A stretch of 64,000 nt of DNA from Akkermansia sp. (GCA_017555205.1 JAFZGW010000004.1:122299-186298), one strand, 5' to 3'; shown: positions 10,623 through 18,464, counted from the first letter of the stretch. The notes: a model not told the origin generated them from the sequence alone. Translations and numbers: made by a program.

Positions 10623-11861
10623 TCATTCAGTAGTTGCAAAACAAACCCAGCGATTACCGCTATCCCGCACATGTTCCATCCATCGAGCCGCAGCATCACT
10701 GCCTTCTCGCGCCAATACAGGTAACCCCGCTTGTTGCAAGTCTGCCAACCGCTGCAAAGCCATAGCATCCCCCGGACTACCCAAATACCCCGTTGAATAT
10801 AATTGCCAAAGCCCCCGCGACAAAGTACGGCGGTCATCCGGTGCTACCTGTGCGGCAAGCTCCATCCGTTTCAGCAAAATGCCGCGCTGCTCTTGCGGTA
10901 TGGGAGCAGTCAATATATCAAGCTTAGTTGCCAACAACTCTGCCGAATCCTCAGGCAGTTCATCCACACGGCGCAACCAAGTGCAAAGCTCAGCCGGCTT
11001 GAGTTCGCGGGCTGAGCGCCGGGTATCCGCCAACTGGTCAGTAGTAATAAGCCCTGCCGAGGCCGACAACTCCAGTTCAGCATCATCGTATGGTAATTGA
11101 TTGCTCACCTGCCCGGCCAACCTGTCAGCCAAAGTTGCGGCAGCACCCCGTTTGGCACGCTCTACTTCAGCTTGCAAAAGTTGCCACTCAGCGATTCCCT
11201 CTTGCGGGAGCGATTCCGCAGCAGCCGTGCTCCAATCAGCTAAGGTCTGCACCGGGTTATCAGCCAACGCAGCCCGCCACTTAACCACACCGGCACGAGC
11301 GCGCACCACATTGCTCTGAGTAGCCATTTCAGACTGGGGAACAAACACCCCGGCTCCACTTTGCAACCAACGGTCAGCTTGCTCAGCATCACCGGCTTGC
11401 ACAGCTGCCTCCACGCGCTGCTGCCAACTATTTCTTGCCCGGTTAAGCTGCTGTAATTCCCTGTCACGCAAAGCCTGAATCGATGCTTGTCGACTATAGG
11501 CCTCGGCAAATTCTCTACCTGCCTGTCGAGCTGACGGTGGCAATTCCGCGATAGCCTGAGCAAAATGAGGGGCACTAACTTTCTGCCAAGAATAGTCCCA
11601 ATCATTCAAGTCACACTCGGCCAGCTGCTCGCGTGTTTCGCTGCTGATTTCATGCAATCGACGCGAAAAATCGGCCAATTCCCCGGTAGCAGTAACCTGC
11701 TCTTTCTCCTCTGCCAGCGCAGCACTCCCCAAGATAAGCGAGGATACACCGGCGCCCAGAGACTGTGCAACCTCGCCCCAGCCCATAACCCCTTGCACAG
11801 GTATGCGCACCGAGGGCGAGGGGGCACTGAGCATGCCCCATTCCTTCATTTGTATTGCCAT
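10623..11861 (-). CDS. Helical protein of phage cassette, unknown function
   Basis: A 412-residue protein, first gene of the minus-strand cassette. A Ser/Gly-rich N terminus (GWGEVAQSLGAGVSSLILG) precedes a long, charged, Ala/Gln/Arg/Glu-rich region predicted helical and partly coiled-coil (for example ELQQLNRARNSWQQRVEAAV). No enzyme motif is seen. The 3-bp spacing to the 1814-residue gene implies co-translation and probably a joint structure. The composition resembles tailed-phage internal virion or scaffold proteins; that is inference. A start at the internal ATG for MKEWGMLS is also possible. Confidence 0.65.
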   Translation of the reverse strand: MAIQMKEWGMLSAPSPSVRIPVQGVMGWGEVAQSLGAGVSSLILGSAALAEEKEQVTATGELADFSRRLHEISSETREQLAECDLNDWDYSWQKVSAPHFAQAIAELPPSARQAGREFAEAYSRQASIQALRDRELQQLNRARNSWQQRVEAAVQAGDAEQADRWLQSGAGVFVPQSEMATQSNVVRARAGVVKWRAALADNPVQTLADWSTAAAESLPQEGIAEWQLLQAEVERAKRGAAATLADRLAGQVSNQLPYDDAELELSASAGLITTDQLADTRRSARELKPAELCTWLRRVDELPEDSAELLATKLDILTAPIPQEQRGILLKRMELAAQVAPDDRRTLSRGLWQLYSTGYLGSPGDAMALQRLADLQQAGLPVLAREGSDAAARWMEHVRDSGNRWVCFATTE

Positions 11862-11921
11862 GCATCAAAGCATGCACGCAATACCGACTTCCTTCAACAA
11901 CAAGCCGACCCTTCGCAGCGC

Positions 11922-11947
11922 ATTATAACCTCCAGAATACTGGATTT
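11922..11947 (-). promoter_or_regulatory. Candidate promoter of the phage-derived cassette
   Basis: On the minus strand a perfect TATAAT lies at 11927-11922, about 60 nt before the first cassette gene. The TTAAAT 16 bp upstream is a weak -35. The spacer contains a small inverted repeat, CCAG-TATT-CTGG. Confidence 0.4.
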
Positions 11948-11970
11948 AAGCACCTTAAAACAAAACAAGC

Positions 11971-12049
11971 GTACACTCACACCACCGCACGTGCCATTTA
12001 TAGCATACGGCGCTTTCCTATCGCAGTACTCATATCGCGTCGGTCGTAC
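11971..12049 (-). ncRNA. Internally deleted group IIC-like intron remnant, copy 1
   Basis: Read on the minus strand, it begins GTACGACCGACGCGATATG, identical to the start of copy 2 at 17104. It then jumps to a domain-V-like hairpin at 12012-11983: the strand CGCCGUAU pairs with ACGUGCGGUG, with a CGC triad as in class C introns, followed by GUGUGAG. From memory, this matches the DV/DVI junction of the Oceanobacillus iheyensis group IIC intron. It lies directly after the U-tract of the PEP-CTERM gene terminator, which is the known class C insertion preference. Most of domains I-IV and any reverse transcriptase are gone. Confidence 0.6.
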
Positions 12050-12053
12050 CTCA

Positions 12054-12092
12054 AAAAAATCCCCCACAGCCAAACGGCCATGGGGGATTTTT
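12054..12092. terminator. Bidirectional intrinsic terminator after the PEP-CTERM gene
   Basis: AAAAAATCCCCCA pairs with TGGGGGATTTTT around an inner GCC-AAAC-GGC helix, with A/T tracts on both sides. It lies 31 bp after the minus-strand surface-protein stop codon. The group IIC-like remnant starts immediately beyond its minus-strand U-tract. Confidence 0.85.
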
Positions 12093-12122
12093 CCACACAT
12101 GTAATTGTTTTTACATGAAGCT

Positions 12123-15100
12123 TTATTTGCGTCTGCGGCGAGCAGCAAGGCCGGCCAGTGCCAGCAAGCTCAACGTCGCCGTCGCCGGTTCGGGTACCAC
12201 GTTGCTGACGCCTTGCAGGTATACCACGTTGGCGGTGCTGTCGTAGTTCAGCGTGGTGCTCTCGTTAATCCACTCGCCCGTGAAGTAGTCGCCGGCATTC
12301 ACGGTATAGACGATTCCGTCACCGGATACGGCAAAGAGGTCGTCCATGAACAGGTAGACTGAACCGACATTGCTGAAGAGTACCACCTGCGAATCCGGGG
12401 TGTAGTTGGCACCCAGTGTCAGCACCAGATTGATTTTTTGCTCCTCGTAGCTGTCGATGGTCAACTCGGCGCCATTCATGTCGATATGAGCTCCGTTTGC
12501 TATCAATGTAGAACCGGCAAACATGTTCAGGCTGTTGGTTTCCAGCACGGTCCCTACTGCGGTATGCACGGCCACGGTCGGGTCGTAGCCCTCTGCAGCT
12601 GCAGTGGTGTAAACGGCCATCTCATTGCTCATCAGGCTGTTCAGCTCCACAGCGGCACTCACATCGCCTATGCTCAGGGTAGCCCCCTCCTGAATGTTGA
12701 TGTTGGTGGCTTTCACCGTGGCTTTATCGCTCACGGCCAACTGACCGCCTTCTTCAAGGGTAATGCTGCCACGGTTTTCGAGCGTGAGCTTTCCGCCCTG
12801 TACTGCTACCGTGCCGCTTCCTTTATAGCCACCTTTGGTCACGGTAAGTTCCGTATTGCAGCCTTCAACAATGAGACTGCCGTTACCGGAAAGTGTGCCG
12901 GTGGTGGCAGCAATGCTGTTGATGCGCAGAGTGCCGTTAACTATGCTGCCGCTGGCTGCATAGTTGCCGCCCTTCATCACCAAGGCGGCGCCTTCGTCGA
13001 TTTCAACCGCACCGGCAATGTCATTACCCTCCGCTGCCAGCACTACCTGACTGCCGTTTTCTACAGTTATGGTCGTACCTTCTGCGGCAATGAGAGCAGC
13101 TTGCCCCTCTGCCGTGGCACCCAGTGCCGTGCTGTGCTGTATATTGATTGTACCGCCCAGCAGTTCCGTATCACCGGTGTGGGCATTGGCGGTTGCCAAG
13201 GTCAGTTCCCCCGAACCACTTTTGGAAATGCCGATGCTTCCCACCAAGCGTCCGCCGCCCTCCGCCGCGGTAAAGATGTAGTTCGAGTTGCTATTGACGC
13301 TGACGCTGCCCGGCGCAATATCGCCGGACAATTGTACTGTTCCGGCTCCTCGGTCGTAGAAGAGAACATCTTGCCCGTTGCGGAATACGGAACCGTTGTT
13401 CCAGTTGGCATCTTCACAGCTCCACACACCGTTGCCGCTCGCATTGCTCCACAAGGGGCTGGCTACATAGTACAACACGCCGTCTTGCCACAGCAAATCG
13501 CCAAAGCTAGCCCCCTCTGCAGCACCGCTGCCATTGAAGGTGATGTTGTCGGCAGTCCAGCCGCTTACATCATATTGTGAGGAATCGCTCAGCGAGATGA
13601 TTTGGTACATACCCTTCGAGTGTTCGCATTCTACGTTCAGGTTGAGCGTCAGCGTGCCTTCAGAGTAGAGGGTGCCGCTCAGGCTCAGGGCTGCTTGTTG
13701 CAGGTTGGCATCTGTCAGGCTCGCTGTCAGGGTGGTACCGGCATTCAGGGTAAGTGAAGTAGCCGTAAGGGTGTTACTGCCCTGCAGTTCCAGTTCGGTT
13801 CCGGTGGCGAAAGTAAGACTGTAGCCGGTATGGCTCATATAGCTATCGCGCATCAGCAGCTTGGCATCTCCGCTGACCTGTAATCCCCTGCCATTCAGGC
13901 GGGACCCATCTACTACCTGCAAGGAACCATTTTGCAAATATATGGTGCCCCTAAATTCACTCGTCTGCGAGTTCAGGATTTCTTCAGCCGTAGCCGTGCG
14001 GTTCTTATTGTTGACCTCCAGAATTTCGTTCAGATGCTGCTCGGCATATTTGCCGCTGAAGATGATGTCACCACCGGCGCTTTGTGTGTTGCCTTCCGTA
14101 TCTGTGTAATTGCGGTTTAAGTGAGTAGCACCGGATGAGTATACGGAATCATAGAAGGTGATATTCCCGCCGGTCTTGGCAGAAAGTGTCATGCCTCCAT
14201 CACTATAAATACTGCGCAGGCGGTATATCCCATTATTATTTTCGTAGTTCTTTTCAAATAAGACACTGTCATTACCTTGGATAGTCAGACCTCTGGAAGC
14301 ATAGATAGCGCCGCCGTAGGAGTCGTAGTAAGAGGAGGAGGAGTTGCCTGAGAAAGAAACATCGGCATTATTGCTGATGGTTAAGCCGTCGGAAGCATAG
14401 ATAGCGCCGCCGTAGGAGTTGGAGTAAGAGGAGGAGGAGTTGCCTGAGAAAGAAACATCGGCATTATTGCTGATGGTCACGTCGCCTTCGTCAGCATAGA
14501 TAGCACCGCCGTAGGAGTAGGTGGTGTAGGAGTAGGTGGAGGAGGAGGAGTTGCCTGAGAAAGAAACATCGCCATTTTGGCTGATGGTCACGTCGCCGTT
14601 GCCAGCACAGATAGCGCCGCCTCTGGAGTAGTAGGGGGAGGAGGAGGAGTTGCCTGAGAAAGAAACATCGGCATTATTGCTGATGGTTACAGTGTAAGCA
14701 TAGATAGCGCCGCCGTAGGAGTTGGAGTAAGAGGAGGAGGGGTTGTAGGAGGAGGAGGAGGAGTTGCCTGAGAAAGAAACATCGCTATTATTGCTGATGG
14801 TCACGTCGCCTTTGTAAGCATAGATAGCGCCGCCGTAGGAGTTGGAGTAAGAGGAGGAGGAGGAGTTGCCTGAGAAAGAAACATCGGCATTATTGCTGAT
14901 GGTCACGTCTCCGTCGTAAGTACAGATAGCGCCGCCGACGCCGCGGGTGGAGTTGCCTGAGAAAGAAACATTGCCATTATTGCTGATGGTCACGTTGCCG
15001 AAGGAAGCATAGATAGCGCCGCCGCCGTAGGAGGAGTTATCTGAGAAAGAAATATCGCTATTATTACTGATGGTCACGTCTCCGTCGTAAGTACAGATAG

Positions 15101-15686
15101 CGCCGCCTTTGGAGGAGGAGGAGTTGCCTGAGAAAGAAACATTGCCATTTTGGCTGATGGTTACAGTGGAAGCATAGATAGCGCCGCCAGAGGAGGAGAT
15201 ATTCTGTATATCTTTAAACAGTACGTCCACCGTGTCACTTTGGCTATCATTAACATTGGTGATGGTTAAAGTGCCGGTTGCTACACTGATGGCAGCTTCA
15301 TTGTCCGTTATCGTCGAGAACGTCAGGTTGCTCAAGGTATCGAAAGTTAAAGCGCTTTGGTCGTAGAAAGCCGGGCCGTATCCGTCTTTGAAACTCAGGG
15401 CAACGGGGGAGTCTGAATTGTAGGAGCCAAAGAATACATGCCCCCCGCTGACGAGAGGAGTGGATGAAGTCCAGTAGGCAGCACCGGTGGGTGTGATTTC
15501 CTGAGACCTACGCAGAATAAATGCGATGTATTCTTCTGCCGTAAGCTCTGAATAAGTTTCCAGAGTACCGAGGCTAGTCAGGTAAGTGGTAGTGTAACCT
15601 TCCGGGGCTTCTACAGCTTGGGCAGGCAGGGCGATAAAGGTTGCCAGAACGGCAGTTAACAGAGTGAGAGGTAGGTGTAATTGCAT
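12123..15686 (-). CDS. Repetitive PEP-CTERM surface protein with Pmp-like GGAI/FxxN repeats
   Basis: A 1187-residue exported protein. Residues 1-24 form a signal peptide (LTLLTAVLATFIALPAQA). About residues 165-475 are nine to ten ~31-residue repeats built on TISNNADVSFSGNSS and GGAIYA; the GGAI and FxxN elements recall chlamydial Pmp adhesins and imply a beta-helix. A later segment (GSGELTLATANAHTGDTELL) matches the autotransporter-associated beta-strand repeat style. The C terminus ends VPEP, a hydrophobic helix and RRRRK, i.e. a PEP-CTERM sorting signal; there is no beta-barrel. It is likely a cell-surface adhesin or matrix protein. It is transcribed divergently from a tyrosine recombinase across a spacer with an inverted repeat, so expression may be phase variable (inference). 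Confidence 0.85.
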   Translation of the reverse strand: MQLHLPLTLLTAVLATFIALPAQAVEAPEGYTTTYLTSLGTLETYSELTAEEYIAFILRRSQEITPTGAAYWTSSTPLVSGGHVFFGSYNSDSPVALSFKDGYGPAFYDQSALTFDTLSNLTFSTITDNEAAISVATGTLTITNVNDSQSDTVDVLFKDIQNISSSGGAIYASTVTISQNGNVSFSGNSSSSKGGAICTYDGDVTISNNSDISFSDNSSYGGGAIYASFGNVTISNNGNVSFSGNSTRGVGGAICTYDGDVTISNNADVSFSGNSSSSSYSNSYGGAIYAYKGDVTISNNSDVSFSGNSSSSSYNPSSSYSNSYGGAIYAYTVTISNNADVSFSGNSSSSPYYSRGGAICAGNGDVTISQNGDVSFSGNSSSSTYSYTTYSYGGAIYADEGDVTISNNADVSFSGNSSSSYSNSYGGAIYASDGLTISNNADVSFSGNSSSSYYDSYGGAIYASRGLTIQGNDSVLFEKNYENNNGIYRLRSIYSDGGMTLSAKTGGNITFYDSVYSSGATHLNRNYTDTEGNTQSAGGDIIFSGKYAEQHLNEILEVNNKNRTATAEEILNSQTSEFRGTIYLQNGSLQVVDGSRLNGRGLQVSGDAKLLMRDSYMSHTGYSLTFATGTELELQGSNTLTATSLTLNAGTTLTASLTDANLQQAALSLSGTLYSEGTLTLNLNVECEHSKGMYQIISLSDSSQYDVSGWTADNITFNGSGAAEGASFGDLLWQDGVLYYVASPLWSNASGNGVWSCEDANWNNGSVFRNGQDVLFYDRGAGTVQLSGDIAPGSVSVNSNSNYIFTAAEGGGRLVGSIGISKSGSGELTLATANAHTGDTELLGGTINIQHSTALGATAEGQAALIAAEGTTITVENGSQVVLAAEGNDIAGAVEIDEGAALVMKGGNYAASGSIVNGTLRINSIAATTGTLSGNGSLIVEGCNTELTVTKGGYKGSGTVAVQGGKLTLENRGSITLEEGGQLAVSDKATVKATNINIQEGATLSIGDVSAAVELNSLMSNEMAVYTTAAAEGYDPTVAVHTAVGTVLETNSLNMFAGSTLIANGAHIDMNGAELTIDSYEEQKINLVLTLGANYTPDSQVVLFSNVGSVYLFMDDLFAVSGDGIVYTVNAGDYFTGEWINESTTLNYDSTANVVYLQGVSNVVPEPATATLSLLALAGLAARRRRK
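14262..15195 (-). repeat. Tandem ~90-bp coding repeats of the PEP-CTERM protein
   Basis: Nine or more near-identical units share a core encoding ISNNADVSFSGNSSSS and GGAIYA. They differ mainly in the Ser/Tyr linker, which is encoded by short (TCC)n-type runs. The units are in frame, so recombination or slippage would change repeat number or linker length without truncating the protein. Confidence 0.85.
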
Positions 15687-15716
15687 AATGTAAAATTAAG
15701 AACTTCTCACACTCTA

Positions 15717-15868
15717 CGCTTTTCGAAACCGCACTTTAGAATAGCTAAAAACTTTACGCTCTGGCAATACCAAAGGTGCAACTTCCTTTTATTTGCTACG
15801 TCGCGGCGAAGCTGTTTTCTTTTTGCATTAATACCTGCTTTATGCTTGACTTGCGGTTTCGAAAGGCG
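15717..15868. repeat. Inverted repeat flanking a 118-bp promoter segment (candidate inverton)
   Basis: The left arm at 15717-15733 (CGCTTTTCGAAACCGCA) and the right arm at 15852-15868 (TGCGGTTTCGAAAGGCG) are inverted copies matching at 16 of 17 positions. They flank 118 bp between the start codons of the surface protein (15686, minus) and a tyrosine recombinase (15876, plus). The right arm overlaps the recombinase's GAAAGGCGAG ribosome-binding region. This is the usual geometry of a recombinase-switched invertible promoter. The alternative is a pair of operator sites. Confidence 0.65.
15738..15767 (-). promoter_or_regulatory. Candidate promoter inside the invertible segment
   Basis: On the minus strand TTGCCA (15767-15762) and TATTCT (15743-15738) are separated by 18 bp and point toward the PEP-CTERM gene. 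The predicted start point falls in the left inverted-repeat arm. I see no equally good promoter pointing toward the recombinase in this orientation. Confidence 0.45.
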
Positions 15869-15875
15869 AGTTATC

Positions 15876-16865
15876 ATGACCATGACTAAAATAACAGAAG
15901 AAGAACTGGCGGCGTTGGCTGTATTGAAGCAAACGGGGGTAAATGTACTGGAAGCCGCACAGGTGGCGGGAGCTGCACTGCGGGCGGGACGCGGTAGGGT
16001 AAGACGTGCGCTGCGGTGTATAGCTGCGGGCGAGGAAGAACTGCGGCGGCAGGAGAAAACGGTGAGCTTTGAAAAAGCTGTGGCGGCGGCGCTGGAGGCA
16101 AGGCGCGAGCGGAGGAGCCGCACGCAGACGGATTTCCGCTATTTTACCCACCGATTCATGAAACGCTGCAAAGGATTAGCAGCCAGACGCGTGCGTACTA
16201 TCACCACAGAAGAATGCGCCAGGTACATCGAGCAAGCCTTTGACACACCTCGCCAGCGGCAGAAGGCGCGCTTGATACTCAGCGGCGTATTCAGTACCGC
16301 GCTGAAACGCGGCTGGTGCAGCGAAAATCCCGTGTCGCGGATAGATGCGGTGAAAGTGCGAGAAGAACGAATCGAGATATTAAGCCCTCAGGAAATCAAA
16401 GCCTTACTAAGCGCCGCGAAGAAATACCGCGGCGGAATATGCTTGGCCGCCGTCGGCATGATGCTGTATGCCGGCATACGCCCGCACGAAGTCGCCCGCC
16501 TGAGCCGCGAGCACATCAACCTGCAAGAGCGAACCATCAGCGTATTACCCCAACACAGCAAAACCGGCGGCGCTCGGCTCGTCACCATCCACCCACCCTT
16601 GTACAAGCTCCTGCGCACCCATTGCCCAGATGGTAAAATCTGCCCGCCGCAGTGGATTCGCCACTGGCGCGCCCTGCGCCGCTTAGCCGGATTTCGCCGC
16701 TGGGTGCCGGACGTACTGCGCCACACCTTTGCCGGGTACCACCTACGCCACTTCCGCAGCTACAGCGAGTTGCAATACGAAATGGGGCACCGCGACAGCT
16801 CCTTGCTGCGCACGCGCTATGTGAGCATGGGAGCAGTAGGAGATGCTGCGAAATTCTGGGCATAA
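15876..16865 (+). CDS. Tyrosine recombinase (site-specific integrase/invertase)
   Basis: A 329-residue lambda-integrase/XerCD-family recombinase. I start at the ATG at 15876, preceded at 6 bp by GAAAGGCGAG; a longer open frame to 15681 lacks support. The N-terminal part is helical and Arg-rich and should bind DNA. The catalytic set in the C-terminal domain is Arg202 (GIRPHE), Lys229 (HSKTGG), Arg282 (VLRHTF), His305 (EMGHRD) and the nucleophile Tyr315 (RTRYVS). The box II residue that is normally His (HxLRH) is Asp279. No excision factor or other mobile-element gene is nearby. Because the gene faces an inverted repeat and a surface gene, it may be a dedicated promoter invertase. A degraded integrase of a mobile element is the alternative. 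Confidence 0.85.
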   Translation: MTMTKITEEELAALAVLKQTGVNVLEAAQVAGAALRAGRGRVRRALRCIAAGEEELRRQEKTVSFEKAVAAALEARRERRSRTQTDFRYFTHRFMKRCKGLAARRVRTITTEECARYIEQAFDTPRQRQKARLILSGVFSTALKRGWCSENPVSRIDAVKVREERIEILSPQEIKALLSAAKKYRGGICLAAVGMMLYAGIRPHEVARLSREHINLQERTISVLPQHSKTGGARLVTIHPPLYKLLRTHCPDGKICPPQWIRHWRALRRLAGFRRWVPDVLRHTFAGYHLRHFRSYSELQYEMGHRDSSLLRTRYVSMGAVGDAAKFWA

Positions 16866-16889
16866 GTCGGTTTCCTATCAGCGTTTAAG

Positions 16890-17104
16890 GAGTTGATAAA
16901 ACGAGATATATCCCACGGTTCGTTACCTCCCCGCAGTTGCTTCGTGCCCGCCCCACGGGCACTCACCCCGCTGGGGCAAACACTATCGCGTTTGGCTAAT
17001 CAGCCTTACAGCCGTCGGCTGCTTTGTTCTTCAGGTCAGGGATTCCGCATCATCGCGGCTCCGCGCGGACTTTCACCGCAGTGCGCATATCGCGTCGGTC
17101 GTAC
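16890..17104 (-). ncRNA. Group IIC-like intron 5' (domain I) fragment, copy 2
   Basis: The minus-strand sequence starts GTACGACCGACGCGATATG, as in copy 1. It continues with a stem-loop GCGG-UGAAAGU-CCGC, then GATTAGCCAAACGC, a strong GTGCCCG/CGGGCAC hairpin and GGTAACGAACCGTGGGAT. The order and wording resemble domain I of group IIC introns as I remember them. It starts a few bases after the pepP-side terminator, again the class C target. No domain V or reverse transcriptase follows; the recombinase 3' end lies there instead. The left boundary is approximate. Confidence 0.55.
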
Positions 17105-17107
17105 ACA

Positions 17108-17143
17108 AATACACTCGACAGACATGCGTCTGCCGAGTGTATT
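17108..17143. terminator. Hairpin terminator between recombinase and pepP
   Basis: A 10-bp stem AATACACTCG/CGAGTGTATT with an imperfect CAGAC/GTCTG extension lies between the plus-strand recombinase and the minus-strand aminopeptidase. It is 20 bp past the aminopeptidase stop codon. On the minus strand it is followed by TTTGT and then the intron-like remnant. Confidence 0.7.
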
Positions 17144-17162
17144 CAAAACTCCGGGGAACTTA

Positions 17163-18464
17163 TCAAGCCTGAGCGGCCATCATAGCCTCAATTTCAGCAA
17201 CCTCCAGCGGTGCATTCGGTATGAGGTCTTCCGCACCGTCAGCATGTATCACCACATCCGTCTCAAGTCGTATACCGATTTTTTCCGCCGGTATGTATAT
17301 GCCCGGTTCAATTGTCCAAACTTGGTTTTCAGCAAACACCGGGTCAGCCGGGCCAACATCGTGCACATCAATTCCCAGTGAATGCGAAGTACCGTGCATA
17401 AAATACCTGCGCACACAAAGCGGATTGTTGGGGGCGGAATCCACCTCCTCCTGAGTCAGCAAACCAAGCTTAACCAGCTCAGCCGCCATGCGAACTCGAA
17501 CCAAGCGCTCATACTCACTCTTCAACAAGCCCGGGCGCATAATACTGAACGCATAGCGGTGCACAGCAAGGCAGGCCTCGTACACAGCCTTCTGGCGGGA
17601 AGTGAACTTACCGTTTGCCGGTACGGTTCGGGTCATATCGCCGGCATAGCCACCGTACTCAGCGCCAATATCCAAAAGAATAAGGTCGCCGTCCTCACAG
17701 CGCTTGTGGTTCGATATATAGTGCAGTACACAAGTATCCGCCCCGGAGGCAATAATCGGTTGGAAAGAGAACTTGCGCGCGCGGCGCCGAATATAGGCCG
17801 AGCTCAACAGACCTTCAATCTCCCACTCACCCATACCGGGATGAATAGCCGGCAATAATTCATTGAAGCCCTCGCCGGTGATTCGGCAGGCCTCGCGCAG
17901 CTGCACGAGCTCCTGCTCCGACTTAACCAAACGCATAGCGGCCAGTATGTCGTAAAGGCAGCATACTTTAGCATCCGGATAAACTGCACGAAGAGCCTGC
18001 TCCATGCGAGCATTGCGGGTTTGAACATACGTATTGCGACGGGGGTGATTATCCTGCTCCAGCCACACCTCATTTGCAGCAGGAACCCACTCGGCCAATA
18101 TACTGTTGTACTCATCCGTCCAGCGTACGTCTTCAATACCGCTGAGCTGTGTTGCCATCTCGCGCGTAAGGCGCGCGCCCTCCCATATAACAATATGCTC
18201 GTTGGTTTCACGCAGCAACAAAGTATCCTCATGGCTACCGTCATCCATCACACGCATAAGCAGCACCGTCTCCTCCTGATCAATACCGGTCAGGTAGAAA
18301 AGGTTTGCATTCTGGTGGTGAGCCAAAGTGCCATCAGCATTGGTGGGGTAAATATCGTTGGCATGTACAATTACCAAGCTCCCGGCGGGCAGCTGCGCCG
18401 CCAACTTATCACGGCGCTCATTATAAAAATCAGCAGGTATAGGTTCGTATCGGAGTGTGTGCAT
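17163..18464 (-). CDS. pepP: Xaa-Pro aminopeptidase (aminopeptidase P, M24B family)
   Basis: A cytoplasmic dinuclear metallopeptidase that removes N-terminal residues preceding proline. An aminopeptidase-P N-terminal domain (about residues 1-150, with DIYPTNADGTLAHHQNANLF) precedes the pita-bread domain. The metal ligands are visible in DIGAEYGGYAGDMTRT (two Asp), MHGTSHSLG (His), TIEPGIYI (Glu) and RLETDVVIHADG (Glu). I choose the ATG at 18464 (MHTLRYEP), giving 433 residues. An ATG 48 bp upstream is open, but a strong TTGCCA/TATAAT promoter lies inside that extension. The resulting mRNA would have only about 4 nt of leader. Family assignment is secure. Confidence 0.9.
   Translation of the reverse strand: MHTLRYEPIPADFYNERRDKLAAQLPAGSLVIVHANDIYPTNADGTLAHHQNANLFYLTGIDQEETVLLMRVMDDGSHEDTLLLRETNEHIVIWEGARLTREMATQLSGIEDVRWTDEYNSILAEWVPAANEVWLEQDNHPRRNTYVQTRNARMEQALRAVYPDAKVCCLYDILAAMRLVKSEQELVQLREACRITGEGFNELLPAIHPGMGEWEIEGLLSSAYIRRRARKFSFQPIIASGADTCVLHYISNHKRCEDGDLILLDIGAEYGGYAGDMTRTVPANGKFTSRQKAVYEACLAVHRYAFSIMRPGLLKSEYERLVRVRMAAELVKLGLLTQEEVDSAPNNPLCVRRYFMHGTSHSLGIDVHDVGPADPVFAENQVWTIEPGIYIPAEKIGIRLETDVVIHADGAEDLIPNAPLEVAEIEAMMAAQA

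Noticed and set aside
12438..13580. 380-codon open frame antisense to the PEP-CTERM gene
   Set aside because: It lies wholly within the better supported gene, lacks a ribosome-binding site, and its composition reflects the complementary repeats.
14262..15195. CRISPR-like or non-coding repeat array
   Set aside because: The repeats are translated in one long frame with a signal peptide and sorting tail; the linker differences are codon-preserving.
15681..15875. 65-residue N-terminal extension of the tyrosine recombinase
   Set aside because: It would run through the promoter/inverted-repeat spacer; the ATG at 15876 has a ribosome-binding site and gives a normal family length.
12022..17104. 28-bp direct repeats (26 of 28 matching) at 12022-12049 and 17077-17104 read as attachment sites of an integrase-borne element
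   Set aside because: Both repeats begin at the same intron-like 5' end and each follows an intrinsic terminator; one continues into domain-I-like and the other into domain-V-like sequence. Group IIC remnants explain them better than att sites, though recombination between them remains possible.
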